Source: Bdellovibrionales bacterium (lineage in GTDB: Bacteria; Bdellovibrionota; Bdellovibrionia; Bdellovibrionales; UBA1609). From it: DNA of 44,417 bases. This document shows, one piece after another, positions 42,392-44,417 of this stretch; position 1 is the stretch's first letter, and each line of letters begins with the position of its first letter. The DNA is taken from assembly GCA_019637855.1 (NCBI GenBank), contig JAHBUX010000020.1, positions 1 to 44,417 on the forward strand. Reading direction: 5' to 3'. A program made the translations under genes and the position numbers. The notes under the pieces are model-generated. The model searched no databases. It had not been told where the DNA came from and saw only the letters and a list, made by a program, of their open reading frames with translations.

Positions 42392-43288
42392 CTAGATCGC
42401 TTGGCGCTGTTTGAGTTGCTGATAAGCTTGAAACAGACGAGAATCAAATCGAGTAAGATAAGTTGAAAGCTTTCTCGGGTCCATTTCTCCCCCCTCGGGA
42501 GCCTTCGTTATTTCGCCAGATATAATACCAAACCATTTCGGCTTTCCATTAATCTCAAGATAAGCCTGAGCCCCGGAGCTGCCAAGTCCGGTATCACAAT
42601 CCGTTGCGTTTACGTTGGAAAGGCTATTGTCGGGAAATTGATATCGACCACCGCGGTAACAGGAGGTCATAGTGAGAGCCTCTTTGCCGCCTTTACTGTT
42701 TCTGGCGTAGTTAGAGATAACCTTTACTCTGGCATCGCGATCATCCTCTAAATCTTCAATAATATCTTCCTCGGGTATAGCTTTGCCTCTTTTGGGGCTA
42801 GATTTGAGGCGAACAACGGCGAAGTCACTGTCTAGCCAATCCAGAAAATCGCCGGCTTTAAACTTGGGATAAGCAGCATCCACAAACGGAATTATCTCAC
42901 CGCTCTGTACATGCTCGAAATAGCAGTTGGCCGCCCCATAGTTTTTTGATCCATCTTGATTTTTGAAGACATGTCGGCTGACGATGGCAATATCATTCTC
43001 GAAAGATAGAGTCGCGTTCGCAGCGCTCCCATTTTTTACTAAATATTCCTTTGTAGGCACGCCGCTTTTGTACGGTACTTTCAAGCAATATGCCCTTCCT
43101 TGTGCGGCTTCTATGTTAGCAGCTACAGAACTTGCACTCCGAGCTTCCCGATCGTCCGGGCCGATAATGGCTACTTCGTGGTAGAGGTTTTCAACATTTT
43201 TAAATTGGGAATTTGGGAGACAGGGGGGGAGGGCAACGGCTGCCACTGAAGCTAACAAGCATAGGTTCGCGAATAAAAATAAGCGCAT
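42392..43288 (-). CDS. Secreted trypsin-fold serine protease, copy 2
   Basis: The 298-residue product has a signal peptide (about 1-19), His106 in VSRHVF, Asp155 in DSDFAVVRL and Ser238 in GLGSSGAQAY; Asp232 lies six residues before Ser as in copy 1. Blocks NIEAAQGRAYCL, TDCDTG and SSGAQAY are almost the same in the two copies, while loops between them differ, so the duplication is not recent. It is the first gene of the pair and is divergent from the partial secreted-protein gene at 43403. Upstream lies GGCCTAGTCAAT (43307-43318), which resembles a site before the peptide operon. Function in peptide processing, defence or predation is open. Confidence 0.85.
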   Translation of the reverse strand: MRLFLFANLCLLASVAAVALPPCLPNSQFKNVENLYHEVAIIGPDDREARSASSVAANIEAAQGRAYCLKVPYKSGVPTKEYLVKNGSAANATLSFENDIAIVSRHVFKNQDGSKNYGAANCYFEHVQSGEIIPFVDAAYPKFKAGDFLDWLDSDFAVVRLKSSPKRGKAIPEEDIIEDLEDDRDARVKVISNYARNSKGGKEALTMTSCYRGGRYQFPDNSLSNVNATDCDTGLGSSGAQAYLEINGKPKWFGIISGEITKAPEGGEMDPRKLSTYLTRFDSRLFQAYQQLKQRQAI

Positions 43289-43402
43289 AATGCCTTTTAG
43301 ACCTTGGGCCTAGTCAATTGCCTCGAAATGAGACAAACAGTCGTTATTCTAATAGATCTATCTATGGGATGCTATTCTGAATCTTCTACGAGGTAAATTT
43401 CG

Positions 43403-44417
43403 GTGATTTCAGGGTCTTGGTCCCCGCAAAAAGCCCTGCTAGGGCTAATATTTTTTTCCATAAATTTTGTATGGGCTGAGCCAAATGGTTCAGTTGGTTG
43501 TCATACGCGAAGCACAAAAGAGGAGTGTTACTCCTGTTACACAGAGTCTAACAATTCTATTTTCGCGAAATGTTACAATGCAGCCGGAATTTCTAGAGGG
43601 ACTACGTCTGATGCTCCGATAGAAGGGGCCAGTGCGATCGAGATATGTAAAGTTACAAATGGATATCGCGAAGAACATATTGTTGATCGGCTATGTATGA
43701 GCATTAACAAGCCGGCGTCGGGTGGAATTGGCGGAATAGATGGTGGCCATGGAACTATGGATTCCAACCCCCTCGGAACCACCGTGACTTCTAAGTCAAA
43801 ACCGAAGTCTGCTTCGGCTACCGGTGGTAGCGCATTTAAATCCACCGACAAAACCAAGCCCGCCACGGGCACATCCACCGCCCCACAAGAGCCGGCTGCC
43901 GCACAAAGCGATGCTTCTGCCGACACCTCTCAATGTGAGCAGGCCACACGTACCGCGGTCTCTTGCTGTGACAACCCTGAGAGTTGTTTGACCGACTCTG
44001 AGCGCTCGCAGGTTCAGTCGGCTTCGGCTCAAGCCTATTCCACCACCCAGTCGGGCCAGGGGATCAATAGCCTCAATCAATCTTCGACGACGTTGAACAG
44101 CGCGGGCTCAAATGTAAACACGATTTACGCGACTGCGTGCTTTCGTAGCAAAGCGCTTTGTAACGACACCTGTAACAACGTGGGCAACAAGTACACTCAG
44201 CTCAGCAACAACTGCAGCGGCTGCTCCTCAAGCTCTGTCTACCAACAGGCCATCTCACGGGTGAACAGTGCGAAAAACACCTGTTCGCGCCTTTCCGCCA
44301 GCACCTACAGTGCGCAGAGTTTGAATAATGCCGCAAACCAAGGGCTCTCTGGACTAGGCGATCAGTTGTCCCAAGCACAGCCTTCGAATTCGGCGGCCGG
44401 CATGAACACTCAAGATC
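43403..44417 (+). CDS. Secreted Cys-containing protein, cut by the window end
   Basis: An open frame runs from GTG 43403 (ribosome site GAGGT 8 bases upstream, in-frame TAA at 43394) to the last base, 338 codons without a stop. The product has a signal peptide (about 1-25, ALLGLIFFSINFVWA). Then come a Cys-containing part (CHTRSTKEECYSC, AKCYNAAG, EICKV; about 30-100), a Gly- and Lys/Ser/Thr/Pro-rich linker (about 105-175) and a second Cys-containing part rich in Ser, Asn and Gln (CCDNPESC, CNDTCNN, NNCSGCSSSS). I recognise no family. The row at 43501 has 24 G/C in 60, while the row at 43801 has 32, so the composition changes within the gene, near the linker. It is divergent from the protease pair; disulfide-rich surface protein is an inference. 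Confidence 0.75.
   Translation, partial: MISGSWSPQKALLGLIFFSINFVWAEPNGSVGCHTRSTKEECYSCYTESNNSIFAKCYNAAGISRGTTSDAPIEGASAIEICKVTNGYREEHIVDRLCMSINKPASGGIGGIDGGHGTMDSNPLGTTVTSKSKPKSASATGGSAFKSTDKTKPATGTSTAPQEPAAAQSDASADTSQCEQATRTAVSCCDNPESCLTDSERSQVQSASAQAYSTTQSGQGINSLNQSSTTLNSAGSNVNTIYATACFRSKALCNDTCNNVGNKYTQLSNNCSGCSSSSVYQQAISRVNSAKNTCSRLSASTYSAQSLNNAANQGLSGLGDQLSQAQPSNSAAGMNTQD

Larger units (their letters stand above)
37108..43740. other. AT-rich accessory island
   Basis: Rows sampled inside the island have 22 (37501), 22 (38581) and 24 (43501) G/C in 60, against 37 in the flank (36001). The block contains only the histidine kinase, YcaO, binding protein, peptide and protease genes, all on one strand, plus the start of the secreted gene at 43403. 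I see no integrase, insertion sequence, tRNA or direct repeat at either edge, so transfer is inferred from composition and gene content. The right edge appears to fall inside a gene. Confidence 0.65.

Noticed and set aside
37108-43740. Integrative element or prophage boundaries around the AT-rich island
   Set aside because: No integrase, transposase, insertion-sequence ends, attachment repeats or tRNA are visible at the edges.
43490-44080. Minus-strand ORFs at the right end of the window
   Set aside because: They are antisense to an open plus-strand frame of 338 codons with a signal peptide and ribosome site.

Overview
The window looks like a chromosomal segment of a Gram-negative bacterium of the Bdellovibrionota type. 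Most of it is GC-rich (a hand-counted row at 36001 has 37 G/C in 60) and densely packed. It carries many secreted and lipoprotein genes, a MotA/MotB pair, a very large repeat lipoprotein and a Ser/Thr kinase. The lineage is an inference from gene style; no marker gene in the window proves it.

Layout. Positions 1-2020 (minus strand) hold a lipoprotein and a secreted carboxypeptidase-regulatory-like protein. Positions 2177-13828 are one giant lipoprotein of 3883 residues: 19 alternating Cys-containing A/B repeats, an Ig/FN3-like zone and about 12 NHL-type blades. Its 3' end overlaps a small convergent membrane-protein gene. Positions 14493-18993 form a tight five-gene operon: PEGA/TPR lipoprotein, a membrane protein that looks like the end of FliF joined to a FliG-like cytoplasmic region, an outer-membrane barrel, MotA and MotB. 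This may be a dedicated, non-canonical stator-driven machine. Positions 18996-21086 hold a DUF4340-like protein, an elongator tRNA-Met (anticodon CAT) and a Tat-exported Asp-box propeller.

Positions 21183-26494 form a minus-strand operon: secreted alpha/beta hydrolase, BtuF-like protein, MetG, a SpoU-family methyltransferase and TrmO. Positions 26527-27735 encode a tail-anchored Ser/Thr kinase. Positions 27732-31518 are a codirectional tesA-ybbA-ybbP operon. Then come a secreted protein-glutaminase-like enzyme (31628), a PlsC acyltransferase (32437), an Hsp20 chaperone (33250-33789) and a 1035-residue secreted hydrolase with a long coiled coil (33957-37064).

Positions 37108 to about 43740 are an AT-rich island (sampled rows have 22, 22 and 24 G/C in 60), and the most interesting part of the window. 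On the minus strand it encodes two tandem trypsin-fold proteases, then across an operator-like gap a short secreted peptide with a two-cysteine C-terminus, a membrane-anchored family-5 peptide-binding protein, a divergent YcaO protein ending in a Pro-rich tail, and an orphan histidine kinase. I read it as a candidate RiPP (modified peptide) system, possibly a peptide signal with its own receptor and kinase. No E1-like partner, TfuA, dehydrogenase, exporter or response regulator is present. The window ends inside a secreted, Cys-containing protein gene whose base composition shifts part-way along.
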